From Amycolatopsis sp. GM8 (GTDB lineage: Bacteria; Actinomycetota; Actinomycetes; Mycobacteriales; Pseudonocardiaceae): a DNA stretch of 64,000 bases. The position numbers and the translations under genes are program-made. Under the pieces are notes generated by a model. It saw only the letters and a program-made list of their open reading frames with translations, did not search any database and had not been told where the DNA came from. The stretch spans positions 309,696-373,695 of the forward strand of contig NZ_JAJKFK010000005.1 of the NCBI RefSeq assembly GCF_021653975.1. The letters run 5' to 3'. This document shows, piece by piece, positions 17,122-25,822 of the stretch (positions within the stretch are counted from its first letter, which is position 1; each line of letters opens with the position of its first letter).

Positions 17122-17145
17122 CTTATATAAGTCAAGGCTTAAATA
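17122..17145. promoter_or_regulatory. AT-rich inverted repeat between arsR and pucR
   Basis: The intergenic region contains the perfect palindrome CTTATATAAG (17122-17131) overlapping TAAGTC-AA-GGCTTA (17128-17141). This AT-rich block in a G+C-rich region fits an ArsR-type operator and a promoter region shared by arsR (start 17098) and pucR (start 17168). Confidence 0.5.
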
Positions 17146-17167
17146 GCTCGGGTACGATCGGCCGACT

Positions 17168-18613
17168 ATGACCGCCGTGAAGACCCTGCTGGAGATCCCG
17201 GAGCTGCGACTGCGGCTGCGCACGGGGTCGGCGCTGCTCGCCCGCGAGATCAGCCGGATCTACGTGACCGAGCTGCCCGATCCGGGCCGGTACGTCTCCG
17301 CGGGCGAGGTCGTGCTGACCGGCCTGCTGTGGTGGCGCGAGCTGGGTGACGCCGATCCCTGGGTGGCCACGCTGGCCCGCGCCGGGGTCGCGGCGGTCGT
17401 GGCATCGGGCGCGGACACCGGCGGGATCCCCGAGGAAGTCGTGCGGGCCTGCACGCAGCACCGGATCCCGTTGCTCGAAGTACCCGCGGACCTGTCGTTC
17501 GCGGTGATCACCGAACGCGTCGTGCTGGCGCTCGCGGCGGATCGGGGCCGTGCGCCCAGCGGCGCGCGAAAGCGCTTACTGTCCACAGCGGACGCTTCGC
17601 TGCCGGTGTTGTTGCGGCAGGGCGCGGAGGAACTCGGCGTGCCGTGCTGGGTCCTGTCCGGCACCGGGCGCGTCATCGGCGGCACCGTGCCGGCCGCGCC
17701 GCCGGTCGAGTGGTTCAACCCCGGCCGCGAGCGCACGGTGCACGACGAGTACTCGCTGCTGCCGATCGGCGGGCGGTTCGTGATCCCGTGGATCCTCGCG
17801 GTGCGCTCGCCGGAGACCGACGACCTGGCCGACGAGCTCGCCGGGCTGATCAGCCTCGCGCGCGCCCGTGCCGACCAGGTGCGGCGGATGGCCGACCGGG
17901 CGGCCGAACCGCTGTTCACTGCGCTGGCCGGCGGTTCCGGCGACCTCGCGGCGGCGTTCGCTTCCTCGGGCCGCACGGCTCCGGTGCGCGTGGTGCTGGC
18001 GCGAACCCCGGACGACGGGCCGGCCCTGGCCTCGGAACTGCTCACCGACCTGCTCACGGAGGCGCCGGCGTCGTTCGGCGTCGTCGGCGAGGATGCTTAC
18101 GCCGTCGTGGAAGCCGACGAGCGCTGGCCTCCTCAGTGGGCGTCGATCGCACGCCACCGTTTGTCCACTGTGGAGCGATTTATCGACGTTTCCCGGGTGT
18201 TCGCGGGCGTCAGCGGCCCGGCCACCGTCGACGGCCTGCGCGGCGCGGCACAGGAAGCCGTGCACGCCGTGGAAGTCGCGGCCCGTCGCGGCGAGCCGCT
18301 GGCGGTCGTCGCGGGCGAGGACATCCCAGCGCACCGCCTGCTGATCGCCGGTGCGCCCGACGAGCTGCGGCGCTCGGTGCGCGAACGCGTCCTGGGCACG
18401 CTGCTGGCGTACGACACCGCACAGGGCACGGATCTCGTGCGAACCGTGCGGGTGTTCCTGGAGTGCTCCAGCTCCCCCACCGCCGCGGCGAAGGCGCTGC
18501 ACGTGCACGTCAACACCTTGCGCTACCGCATCGCGCGTGCCTCGGAACTGCTGGGGCTGGACCTGAACGATTTCACCACCCAGGTGGACGTGTACCTCGC
18601 ACTCCAGGCGTGA
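17168..18613 (+). CDS. pucR: PucR-family transcriptional regulator
   Basis: A 481-residue regulator. The N-terminal PucR (purine catabolism regulator) domain spans about residues 5-125 (VTELPDPGRYVSAGEVVLTG), a GGDEF-like middle region follows, and the C-terminal HTH_30 reads VFLECSSSPTAAAKALHVHVNTLRYRI in overlapping short blocks. It lies next to the xanthine dehydrogenase operon and is a strong candidate for its control. Codon 137 is a rare TTA, immediately followed by the GTCC-N5-GGAC motif at 17581, so expression may depend on the leucyl-tRNA(UUA). Confidence 0.9.
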   Translation: MTAVKTLLEIPELRLRLRTGSALLAREISRIYVTELPDPGRYVSAGEVVLTGLLWWRELGDADPWVATLARAGVAAVVASGADTGGIPEEVVRACTQHRIPLLEVPADLSFAVITERVVLALAADRGRAPSGARKRLLSTADASLPVLLRQGAEELGVPCWVLSGTGRVIGGTVPAAPPVEWFNPGRERTVHDEYSLLPIGGRFVIPWILAVRSPETDDLADELAGLISLARARADQVRRMADRAAEPLFTALAGGSGDLAAAFASSGRTAPVRVVLARTPDDGPALASELLTDLLTEAPASFGVVGEDAYAVVEADERWPPQWASIARHRLSTVERFIDVSRVFAGVSGPATVDGLRGAAQEAVHAVEVAARRGEPLAVVAGEDIPAHRLLIAGAPDELRRSVRERVLGTLLAYDTAQGTDLVRTVRVFLECSSSPTAAAKALHVHVNTLRYRIARASELLGLDLNDFTTQVDVYLALQA

Positions 18614-18683
18614 TGCCCGAACCGCATTGCCCGATGCGAAACGGGCCTTGGACGCGCGCGAGTCCCGGGCCGACGATGGCGGC

Positions 18684-19565
18684 ATGGAGAACAGCACGGT
18701 TCTGGGCCGGGTCGGCGTGGCCCTGCCGATCACCTTCAGCAGCACCCCGCACGCCGATCTGCAGCGCGACGCGGCCGCGAAGCTGGAGGCCGCCGGGTAC
18801 GGGACCGCTTGGACCAACGAAGTCCTCGGCAAGGACGCGCTCGTGCAACTCGGCGTGCTGCTGGCCGCGACCGAGCGGATGACCTTCGGCACCGGCGTCG
18901 CCAACATCTGGGTCCGCGCACCGCAGACGACGCACGCCGCGGCGGCGTTGCTGGCACAGGCCCATCCCGGCCGGTTCGCGCTCGGGCTCGGCGTCGGCTA
19001 CCCGCAGCAGGCGGAAGCCGTCGGGCGCGAGTTCGGCAGCCCGCTGGCCACGATGCGCGACTATGTGTCCAAAATGGACGAACCGACGTGGCCGCCCGCA
19101 GCCGACGGCGCCTACCCACGGCTCATCGCGGCGAACGGGCCGAAGATGCTCGCGCTGGCCGCCGAGATCGCCGACGGCGCACTGCCCGCGACCCGCCCGA
19201 CCGCGTTCACCGTTCAGGCGCGGGAAATCCTCGGCCCCGGCAAGCTGCTGGTCATGGGCCTGACGGTGATCCCGGACGGCGACCGCGCCGCCGCCCGCGC
19301 GGCGGTGGCGCCCTTCCTGGCGATGCCCAACGCCGTGGCGAGTTTCGCTGGCCTGGACTTCACGGAGCAGGACGTGACGGAGGCGAGCGACCGGCTCGTC
19401 GACGCGCTCGTGGCTTACGGCAGCCCGGACCGGATCGCCGCGAAGGTCCGCGAGCACCTGGCCGCCGGTGCTGACCACGTCGAGCTCATGCTCCCCATCG
19501 ACACCGACTACGCCACCGGCGTCGACCAGTTCGTCGAACTCGCCCCGGCGCTGACCTCGCTTTAG
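18684..19565 (+). CDS. LLM-class F420-dependent oxidoreductase
   Basis: A 293-residue luciferase-like (beta/alpha)8 protein. GRVGVALPITFSSTPHAD, TERMTFGTGVANIWVR and HPGRFALGLGVGYP are F420-type LLM family features. I start at MENSTVLGRV, since upstream codons have no family support. The neighbours give no clear pathway and the substrate is unknown. Its TAG stop overlaps the TAA stop of the convergent DUF6986 gene. Confidence 0.87.
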   Translation: MENSTVLGRVGVALPITFSSTPHADLQRDAAAKLEAAGYGTAWTNEVLGKDALVQLGVLLAATERMTFGTGVANIWVRAPQTTHAAAALLAQAHPGRFALGLGVGYPQQAEAVGREFGSPLATMRDYVSKMDEPTWPPAADGAYPRLIAANGPKMLALAAEIADGALPATRPTAFTVQAREILGPGKLLVMGLTVIPDGDRAAARAAVAPFLAMPNAVASFAGLDFTEQDVTEASDRLVDALVAYGSPDRIAAKVREHLAAGADHVELMLPIDTDYATGVDQFVELAPALTSL

Positions 19566-20752
19566 GCCCGCCGGGCGTACGCGTCGAGGCGGTCCCGGGT
19601 CAGCGGCATCTCGTCCTGGTCGAGCGCCCCGCAGTCCAGGCCCCGGCACAGGAAGCTCGCCAGCGCCTGCGCCGTGGCGGGCTCGTCGAGCACACCACTG
19701 TCCACTTGCGACACATAGTCCCGCAACCGGGCGGCGGCAGCGGGAAAGCCTTCGCGGAAGAACGCGTACGTCGCGGCGAACCGCGTCGGCAACTGGTGGG
19801 GATGCAGGTCCCAGCCCTGGTAGAAACCGCGCTCCAGGGACCGCCGGACGAGCCGCAGGTGCTCGCGCCAGCCTTCGAGCACGGCGTCACCCACGGGCAG
19901 CCGGTTCGTTGAGCCGTCCGACAGCCGCACCCCGGTCCCGGCGGCGCTGACCTGCATCAGCTCCTTCGCGAAGTCCGCCGCCGGATGCTCCATGCTCTGG
20001 TACGCCGCGGCGATCCCCAGGCCCGCGCTGTAGTCGTAGGTGCCGTAGTGCAGGCCGCTGCACCGGCCGTCGGCGGCCTGGATGATCCGCGCCACCGCGA
20101 CCGTGCCATCGGTGTCCACAATGGACTGCGCCGTCTCGATCTGGACCTCGAACCGCAGCGCGCGTTCCGCCAGCCCGTACGCCTTCTCCAGCTCGCCGAG
20201 GATCTCCGCGGCGACGGCGACCTGCTCGACCGCGGTGACCTTCGGCAGCGTCACCACGAACCCGGGCGGCAGCTCGCCGTCCGCCAGCAGCCCGCCGAGG
20301 AACAGGTCGAGCGTGCGGATTCCGCGTCGCCGGGTGGCCTGCTCGAAGCTCTTGAACCGGATCCCGACGAAGGGGGGCTTGGGCGCGGCGGCCAGGACGC
20401 GGCCGCACTCGACAGCGATCGCGTCCTCGGCCGCGTCACCGGGATTGCCGTAGCCGTCCTCGAAGTCGATCCGTAAATCCTCGATCGGCTCCTCGGCGAG
20501 CTTCCGCCGCACCCGCTCGGCGATGCCTTCGTCCAGCCCGAGCTCGTCCCCGCGCTCCGCGAAGATCTCCGCCGCCCGCGCACCCCACTCGGCGAGCAGG
20601 CCGGGGCCGTACCGGTGCGCGGGCACGTACACCGTGTGCACCGGCTGGCGCCCGGCCGGCTCGCCGGGATAGCGGGCGGCGACCCTCGCGTCCACTTCGG
20701 ACAGTCGAGCATCCGCCGCGGCGTACGTCTCCTCGGCGAGCCGCCCTGCCAC
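19562..20752 (-). CDS. DUF6986 / CitE-like aldolase family protein
   Basis: A 396-residue protein related to the HpcH/HpaI-CitE aldolase/lyase superfamily. RIDFEDGYGNPGD provides the acidic metal-binding region and FEVQIETAQSIVD the second acidic ligand region, as in CitE-like lyases; LHYGTYDYSAGLGI and HPHQLPTRFA are further conserved blocks. The GTG start lies 2 bp after the malate synthase stop, so the two are coupled. CitE-like enzymes often act on glyoxylate- or malyl-type substrates, so a glyoxylate-related lyase role is inferred, not shown. Confidence 0.75.
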   Translation of the reverse strand: MAGRLAEETYAAADARLSEVDARVAARYPGEPAGRQPVHTVYVPAHRYGPGLLAEWGARAAEIFAERGDELGLDEGIAERVRRKLAEEPIEDLRIDFEDGYGNPGDAAEDAIAVECGRVLAAAPKPPFVGIRFKSFEQATRRRGIRTLDLFLGGLLADGELPPGFVVTLPKVTAVEQVAVAAEILGELEKAYGLAERALRFEVQIETAQSIVDTDGTVAVARIIQAADGRCSGLHYGTYDYSAGLGIAAAYQSMEHPAADFAKELMQVSAAGTGVRLSDGSTNRLPVGDAVLEGWREHLRLVRRSLERGFYQGWDLHPHQLPTRFAATYAFFREGFPAAAARLRDYVSQVDSGVLDEPATAQALASFLCRGLDCGALDQDEMPLTRDRLDAYARRA

Positions 20753-20754
20753 CG

Positions 20755-22329
20755 TCAGGAAATCCGCTCGTACGCGGACAGGGTCAGGAAGTCGACGTAC
20801 TGCTCGGCGAGCGCGACCTCCTCGAACAGCTCGATCGCCGGCGCCAGCAGTTCGCCCGGGACCTGGCCGTCCAGCTCCTTGTGCACCTCGTCGAGCACGG
20901 TCTTCACGAGCTCGCGCGTGACCTTCTCGCCGTTGTCCAGCGTGGTGCCGTTCTGCACCCACTGCCAGATCTGCGACCGGGAGATCTCGGCGGTCGCGGC
21001 GTCCTCCATCAGGTTGTGGATGCCCGCCGCGCCGTTGCCGCCCAGCCAGGACGCGATGTACCGGACGCCGACGTCAACCGCGGCGCGCAGCCCGGCCGCG
21101 GTGGCCGAACCCTCGGTGGCCGCCACGTTCAGCAACTCGTCCGCGGTCACGGACACCTCTTCGCGCTTACGGTCGAGCTGGTTCGGCTTGTCCCCGAGGA
21201 CCTTGTCGAACTCCTCGCGGCAGATGCCGACCATGCCCGGGTGCGCGACCCACGAGCCGTCGAACCCGTCGCCCGCCTCGCGCGCCTTGTCGTCGTGGAC
21301 CTTCGCGAACGCCGTCTCGTTGACCTGCGGGTCCTTGCTCGGGATGAACGCGGCCATGCCGCCGATCGCGAACGCGCCACGCTTGTGGCAGGTGCTCACC
21401 AGCAGCTCGGTGTAGGCACGCATGAACGGCGCGGTCATCGTGACGCTGTTGCGGTCGGGCAGCACGAACTTCTCGCCCGCGTCGCGGAAGTACTTGATGA
21501 TGCTGAACAGGTAGTCCCAGCGGCCCGCGTTGAGCCCCGAGGCGTGCTCGCGCAGCTCGTAGAGGATCTCTTCCATCTCGAACGCGGCGGGGATGGTCTC
21601 GATCAGCACGGTCGCCCGGATCGTGCCGTGTTCGATGCCCAGCTCCTTCTCGGCGTGCGTGAACACGTCGTTCCACAGCCGCGCTTCGAGGTGGCTTTCC
21701 ATCTTGGGCAGGTAGAAGTACGGGCCGGCGTCGTTCGCCAGCAGAGCGCGCACGTTGTGGAAGAAGTACAGCCCGAAGTCGACCAGCGCGCCGACGGCCT
21801 TGCGGCCGCCGAAGGTCAGGTTGTGCTCGTCGAGGTGCCAGCCGCGCGGGCGGACGACGATCGTCGCGAGCGGCGCGTCCTTCTTCAGCTCGTAGTGCTT
21901 GCCGTTACTGTCGAGCGTGATGTCGCCCCGGATCGCGTCGTACAGGTTGACCTGGCCGCCGACGACGTTGCGCCAGTGCGGGGTGTTCGCGTCCTCGAAG
22001 TCCGCGAGCCACACCTTCGCGCCCGAGTTCAGCGCGTTGATGGTCATCTTGCGGTCGGTGGGGCCGGTGATCTCGACGCGGCGGTCGCGCAGCGCCGCGG
22101 GCGCCTCGGCCACCTGCCAGTCGCTCTCGCGGATTTCCTTGGTGTCGGGCAGGAAGTCCAGGCGTCCGGTCCGCTTGGCCTCCTCGCGGCGCTTGCCGCG
22201 GGCCTGCAGCAGCTCGTCGCGGCGGGCGGCGAAGTTGTCGTGCAGACCGGCCAGGAATGCCAGCGCCTCGCGCGTCAGGATCTCGTCGCCTCGCTCGACC
22301 GACCCGCCGAGCACCTGGGCTTCAGACAT
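20755..22329 (-). CDS. aceB: Malate synthase A
   Basis: Condenses glyoxylate with acetyl-CoA to malate. The 524-residue protein has MTINALNSGAKVWLADFED, VRPRGWHLDEHN, ATVLIETIPAAFEMEEILYEL (in overlapping short blocks) and DGSWVAHPG, which are malate synthase A signatures. I start at MSEAQVLGG, preceded by GGAGAG; an ATG 25 codons upstream would put the operator inside the coding region. It is the acetyl-CoA outlet for glyoxylate from allantoin, complementary to gcl, and is divergent from an IclR gene with a shared operator. Confidence 0.95.
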   Translation of the reverse strand: MSEAQVLGGSVERGDEILTREALAFLAGLHDNFAARRDELLQARGKRREEAKRTGRLDFLPDTKEIRESDWQVAEAPAALRDRRVEITGPTDRKMTINALNSGAKVWLADFEDANTPHWRNVVGGQVNLYDAIRGDITLDSNGKHYELKKDAPLATIVVRPRGWHLDEHNLTFGGRKAVGALVDFGLYFFHNVRALLANDAGPYFYLPKMESHLEARLWNDVFTHAEKELGIEHGTIRATVLIETIPAAFEMEEILYELREHASGLNAGRWDYLFSIIKYFRDAGEKFVLPDRNSVTMTAPFMRAYTELLVSTCHKRGAFAIGGMAAFIPSKDPQVNETAFAKVHDDKAREAGDGFDGSWVAHPGMVGICREEFDKVLGDKPNQLDRKREEVSVTADELLNVAATEGSATAAGLRAAVDVGVRYIASWLGGNGAAGIHNLMEDAATAEISRSQIWQWVQNGTTLDNGEKVTRELVKTVLDEVHKELDGQVPGELLAPAIELFEEVALAEQYVDFLTLSAYERIS

Positions 22330-22362
22330 GCGGCAACACTCTCCATAAGACAGACGTACGGT

Positions 22363-22398
22363 TTTTACATCTCGGACTATAGTTTCTGCATAGCGGAA
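22363..22398. promoter_or_regulatory. Paired IclR-type operator between aceB and iclR
   Basis: TTCTG-CATAG-CGGAA (22384-22398) matches the hyi-promoter palindrome at 11 of the 15 positions, including all of AGCGGAA. A weaker copy, TTTTA-CATCT-CGGAC, begins exactly 21 bp to its left at 22363. The spacing equals that in the hyi promoter (5808/5829). The site lies between the divergent aceB and IclR starts and suggests autoregulation plus control of both glyoxylate branches. Confidence 0.7.
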
Positions 22399-22418
22399 GC
22401 TCAATGTGAGGAGAGCCG

Positions 22419-23195
22419 GTGGCCGACGAGAAACCGGGACGCGATGGGGGCGTCCAGTCGCTGCGCCGCGCCTTCGAGCTGCTGGAGCACCTGGCCGACA
22501 CCGGTGGCGAGGCCAGCCTGTCCGAGCTGGCGGCCACGTCGGGCCTGCCGATGCCGACCATCCACCGGCTGATTCGGACGCTGGTGTCGCTGGGTTATGT
22601 GCGGCAGAACACCAACCGGCGGTACGCGCTGGGCGCGCGGCTGATCCGGCTGGGCGAGAACGCGAGCATGCAGTTCGGCACGTGGGCGCGCCCGCTGCTG
22701 GCCGAACTGGTCGACGAGGTCGGTGAGACGGCGAACCTCGCGGTGCTGGAGCGCGACGAGGTGGTGTACGTGGCGCAGGTGCCGTCGAAGCACTCGATGC
22801 GCCTGTTCACCGAGGTGGGGCGGCGGGTGCTGCCGCACGGCACGGGCGTGGGCAAGGCGATCCTGTCGCGGCTGCCCCCGGACGAGGTGCGCGCGCTGCT
22901 GGACCGGACCGGGATGCCGTCGTACACCGAGCACACCGTGACCTCGCCGGACGTGATGCTGCGCCACCTCGCGACGATCGCCGCGCAGGGGTACGCGGTG
23001 GACGAGAGCGAGCAGGAGCTGGGCGTCCGGTGCGTGGCCGCGCCGCTGATCGGCACCCCCGCCCCCGCGGCGGTTTCGGTCTCCGGCCCCGAGGGCCGGC
23101 TGACGAAGGAAGCCGTCTCGCGGATCGCCCCCGCGGTGCAACGCGTCGCGGCGACGCTGTCGGCCCACCTGGCGAGCGAGGACCTGAGCGCTTAG
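22419..23195 (+). CDS. IclR-family regulator of glyoxylate/allantoin genes
   Basis: A 258-residue regulator. The N-terminal winged HTH (SLSELAATSGLPMPTIHRLIR) is followed by the IclR effector domain (VPHGTGVGKAILSRLP-like block reading LPHGTGVGKAILSRLPPDEV, DESEQELGVRCVAAPLIG). It starts with GTG after GAGGAGA and is divergent from aceB. Because the same paired operator occurs here and at the hyi operon, I infer an AllR-like role responding to glyoxylate or allantoin-type effectors. Its stop overlaps the convergent fic stop. Confidence 0.9.
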   Translation: MADEKPGRDGGVQSLRRAFELLEHLADTGGEASLSELAATSGLPMPTIHRLIRTLVSLGYVRQNTNRRYALGARLIRLGENASMQFGTWARPLLAELVDEVGETANLAVLERDEVVYVAQVPSKHSMRLFTEVGRRVLPHGTGVGKAILSRLPPDEVRALLDRTGMPSYTEHTVTSPDVMLRHLATIAAQGYAVDESEQELGVRCVAAPLIGTPAPAAVSVSGPEGRLTKEAVSRIAPAVQRVAATLSAHLASEDLSA

Positions 23196-24334
23196 GTTGC
23201 GAACGGGTCAGCGTCGTCGTCCGAGACCCGGTTCTTGACCACCTGCTCGTAGATCGCTCGAAGCTGGGGCTGGGCAACGTAGTGACGACCCCGCTTCTCA
23301 CCTGCGGCTTCGAGAAGACCCGCAGCGACCAGCGTCCGGAGGTCCCGGCTTGCCGTAGCGTCGGTGATCTCCTCCGGCGTGTCCTGGAAGTAGGCGCGGT
23401 AGGTAGCGTTGCGCACACGAAGCCCGACCATCGCATCGAACAGCGCCATGATGCTCCGTTCCGGAAGCCGGTTCTTCTCGACCAGCAACTCCAGCTCCGA
23501 CCACATCCGGCTGCTTTCCCTGATGCGCCGGAGCATCGTTCGTGCCTGCCGGAGATGAGCAGTCATGGTGAACCGGATCCACGGCCTCGTATCACGGTCA
23601 GGCTGCCACGAACCTCCGCCGACCGCCGCGAGCACGTCGTAGTACGCCTGCGTGTTGCGCCCCAGATACTCCTCGATGCTCATGAAAACCGGACTCAGCA
23701 CACCGCTGCGGGCGAGCACGAGACTTTGCAAGCAACGCGCCATTCGTCCGTTGCCATCCCGGAACGGATGCACCATGACCAGGTTCAGATGAGCCATCGC
23801 GCCACGGACGACATCCGGGCACGCCGACTCCTCGTTCAGGGCCGTCGCGAGTTCCCGCATCAGCGTGGGTACATGGTCGACATCGGCACCTTCGTGGACG
23901 ATCTCGCCTGTCGCATCGTTACGGACGAAGATCGAACCGGCGCGCCACCTGCCTGGCCTGTTCTTCAGCGCGTAGCTGGTCATCATGTAGTGCAGGCTCT
24001 TGAACAGCTGGTCGCTGTAGCTGAAGTCATCGTCCTCGGCCACCTGCAGGACGTAGGTCATCGCCTGGCGATAACCACGCAACGCGAGCCGGGTTTCCTC
24101 GTCGGCGTCGAGCGGTTCTTCACCGGCCGCGACGTCCATCGCGTCGTCGAGACCGGCGTCATAACCCTCGATGCTGTTCGAACCCTGGATCGCGCGCGCC
24201 AGCGAGACGCGACGCAACGACCCGAGCCATCGGCGCGGTTCGGCCAGTTGGTGGCGCAGGTTCGTCTTCAACTCCTCGACCTGGTCGAGAACGTCCAGTT
24301 CTCGCCGGTCGAGGTTTGGCGGCTCGAACAACAT
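23192..24334 (-). CDS. Fic-family AMP transferase with N-terminal inhibitory motif
   Basis: A 380-residue Fic protein. The catalytic motif HPFRDGNGRMAR (residues 189-200) is complete, so adenylyl transfer from ATP is likely. SNSIEG at residues 52-57 fits the inhibitory (S/T)xxxE(G/N) helix, located before the Fic core (class II). The C-terminal 80 residues look like a winged helix (ATASRDLRTLVAAGLLEAAG). No separate antitoxin gene is adjacent. A TAAACT -10-like hexamer sits 7 bp upstream of the ATG, suggesting a leaderless mRNA, and inverted repeats just upstream may be its operator. Confidence 0.9.
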   Translation of the reverse strand: MLFEPPNLDRRELDVLDQVEELKTNLRHQLAEPRRWLGSLRRVSLARAIQGSNSIEGYDAGLDDAMDVAAGEEPLDADEETRLALRGYRQAMTYVLQVAEDDDFSYSDQLFKSLHYMMTSYALKNRPGRWRAGSIFVRNDATGEIVHEGADVDHVPTLMRELATALNEESACPDVVRGAMAHLNLVMVHPFRDGNGRMARCLQSLVLARSGVLSPVFMSIEEYLGRNTQAYYDVLAAVGGGSWQPDRDTRPWIRFTMTAHLRQARTMLRRIRESSRMWSELELLVEKNRLPERSIMALFDAMVGLRVRNATYRAYFQDTPEEITDATASRDLRTLVAAGLLEAAGEKRGRHYVAQPQLRAIYEQVVKNRVSDDDADPFAT

Positions 24335-24352
24335 GCAGATAGTTTAGCGCAC

Positions 24353-24406
24353 GATGTCGGATAAGTTTCCGACATCTTGTTCGTTTCTATTCACTTATCC
24401 AACATC
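24353..24406. promoter_or_regulatory. Inverted repeats upstream of fic
   Basis: GATGTCGGATAAGT (24353-24366) is repeated in inverted orientation as ACTTATCCAACATC (24393-24406), differing at one position. A nested copy, TCCGACATC (24368-24376), is complementary to the first half. The block is AT-rich for this genome and covers the upstream promoter region of fic, fitting an operator, possibly for the protein's own winged helix. Confidence 0.55.
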
Positions 24407-24411
24407 TGCCC

Positions 24412-25704
24412 TCAGCCCAGCAGGGCGTCCACGAAGGCGTCCGGTTCGAACGGGGCCAGGTCGTCCGGGCCCTCGCCGAGGCCGACGAGCTTCACCGGGA
24501 CCCCGAGCTCCCGCTGCACCTGGAACACGATGCCGCCCTTGGCGGTGCCGTCGAGTTTCGTCAGCACGATGCCGGTCACGTCGACGACCTCACCGAAGAC
24601 CCGCGCCTGGGCCAGCCCGTTCTGCCCGGTGGTCGCGTCCAGCACCAGCAGCACCTCGTCGACCTTGGCCTGCTTCTCCACCACCCGCTTCACCTTGCCG
24701 AGCTCGTCCATCAGGCCCGTTTTCGTGTGCAGCCGGCCCGCGGTGTCGATGAGCACCGCGTCGACGCCCGCTTCGATGCCGCGCTTCACCGCGTCGAAAG
24801 CGACCGCCGCCGGGTCCGCGCCTTCCTTGCCGCGCACGACTTCCGCACCGACGCGCTCGCCCCACGTCTGCAGCTGGTCGGCCGCCGCCGCGCGGAACGT
24901 GTCCGCCGCGCCCAGCACGACGCGGCTGTCCTGCGCGACGAGCACCCGCGCCAGCTTGCCGGTGGTCGTCGTCTTGCCGGTGCCATTGACCCCGGCGACC
25001 AGCACCACCGCGGGCTGCTTCTGCCCGTCGACGGTGTGCGGCAACGCGCGCACCGCCCGCGGCGCCTCCGTCTGCAACGCGCCGCTCAGCACGTCGCGCA
25101 GCAGTTGCCGCGCCTCCTCCGGCGACCGCACCGCGCGGACGCTGACCTCCGCACGCAGCCGCTCCACGATCTCCGTCGTGGTGGCCGCGCCCAGGTCCGC
25201 GACGAGCAGCGTGTCCTCGATGTCCTGCCACGAGTCCTCGTCCAGGTCGCCCGCGCCGAGCAAGCCCAGCAGGCTCTGCCCGAACATCGAGCGGGACTTC
25301 GACAGCCGCCCGCGCAGCCGTTCCAGGCGGCCCGCCGCGGGCTCGATCTCCTCGACCGGAACAGGTGCGGGCTGCACGGCCTCCTCGGTCGGCAGCTTCA
25401 CATCGACGATCCCGCGCCGCGGCGCGTCACGCGGCACCGACGCGTCGTCCCCGACGCCGGGCTGCCCGTCGACCTCGGTGCGCTCACCCGCCGGATGCGG
25501 CGGCGCCTGCTCGCCACCAGGCGCGAGCGCGATCCCGCCGCCGGCCTGGTAGCCGCCGCCTCTCGGTTTGGTCTCACCGTCGGTCCGGCCGGGCTCGCGC
25601 AGGCTGATCCGGCGCCGCCGCGCCACGGTCAGACCGGTGACCAGCGTGATCGCCAGCAGTACGACGACTACGAGGATGACCCAAAACCACAGGTTGCTCG
25701 ACAC
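24412..25704 (-). CDS. ftsY: Signal recognition particle receptor FtsY
   Basis: A 430-residue SRP receptor GTPase that docks SRP-ribosome complexes at the membrane. An N-terminal transmembrane helix (LWFWVILVVVVLLAITLV) is followed by an acidic/Pro-rich linker (about residues 30-130), the N domain, and the G domain with GVNGTGKTTTTGKLAR, DTAGRLHTK and TKLDGTAKGG. The membrane anchor is typical of actinobacterial FtsY. It starts with GTG. smc lies about 5 kb away rather than adjacent, so the usual smc-ftsY pairing is interrupted. Confidence 0.96.
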   Translation of the reverse strand: MSSNLWFWVILVVVVLLAITLVTGLTVARRRRISLREPGRTDGETKPRGGGYQAGGGIALAPGGEQAPPHPAGERTEVDGQPGVGDDASVPRDAPRRGIVDVKLPTEEAVQPAPVPVEEIEPAAGRLERLRGRLSKSRSMFGQSLLGLLGAGDLDEDSWQDIEDTLLVADLGAATTTEIVERLRAEVSVRAVRSPEEARQLLRDVLSGALQTEAPRAVRALPHTVDGQKQPAVVLVAGVNGTGKTTTTGKLARVLVAQDSRVVLGAADTFRAAAADQLQTWGERVGAEVVRGKEGADPAAVAFDAVKRGIEAGVDAVLIDTAGRLHTKTGLMDELGKVKRVVEKQAKVDEVLLVLDATTGQNGLAQARVFGEVVDVTGIVLTKLDGTAKGGIVFQVQRELGVPVKLVGLGEGPDDLAPFEPDAFVDALLG

Positions 25705-25822
25705 GTCCTTATACTCGCATCCATCGGGTGACCGGCGGGGACACCCCGGCCGAAGCTCGGTTCGGTCAAGAACTCACGACCTTGCTTGCGATCACGTCAA
25801 AGCCGGACTAAACCACTCCTCC

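Noticed and set aside
23192-24334. Fic as part of a toxin-antitoxin pair
   Set aside because: No small antitoxin gene lies next to it, and the inhibitory motif is within the same chain.
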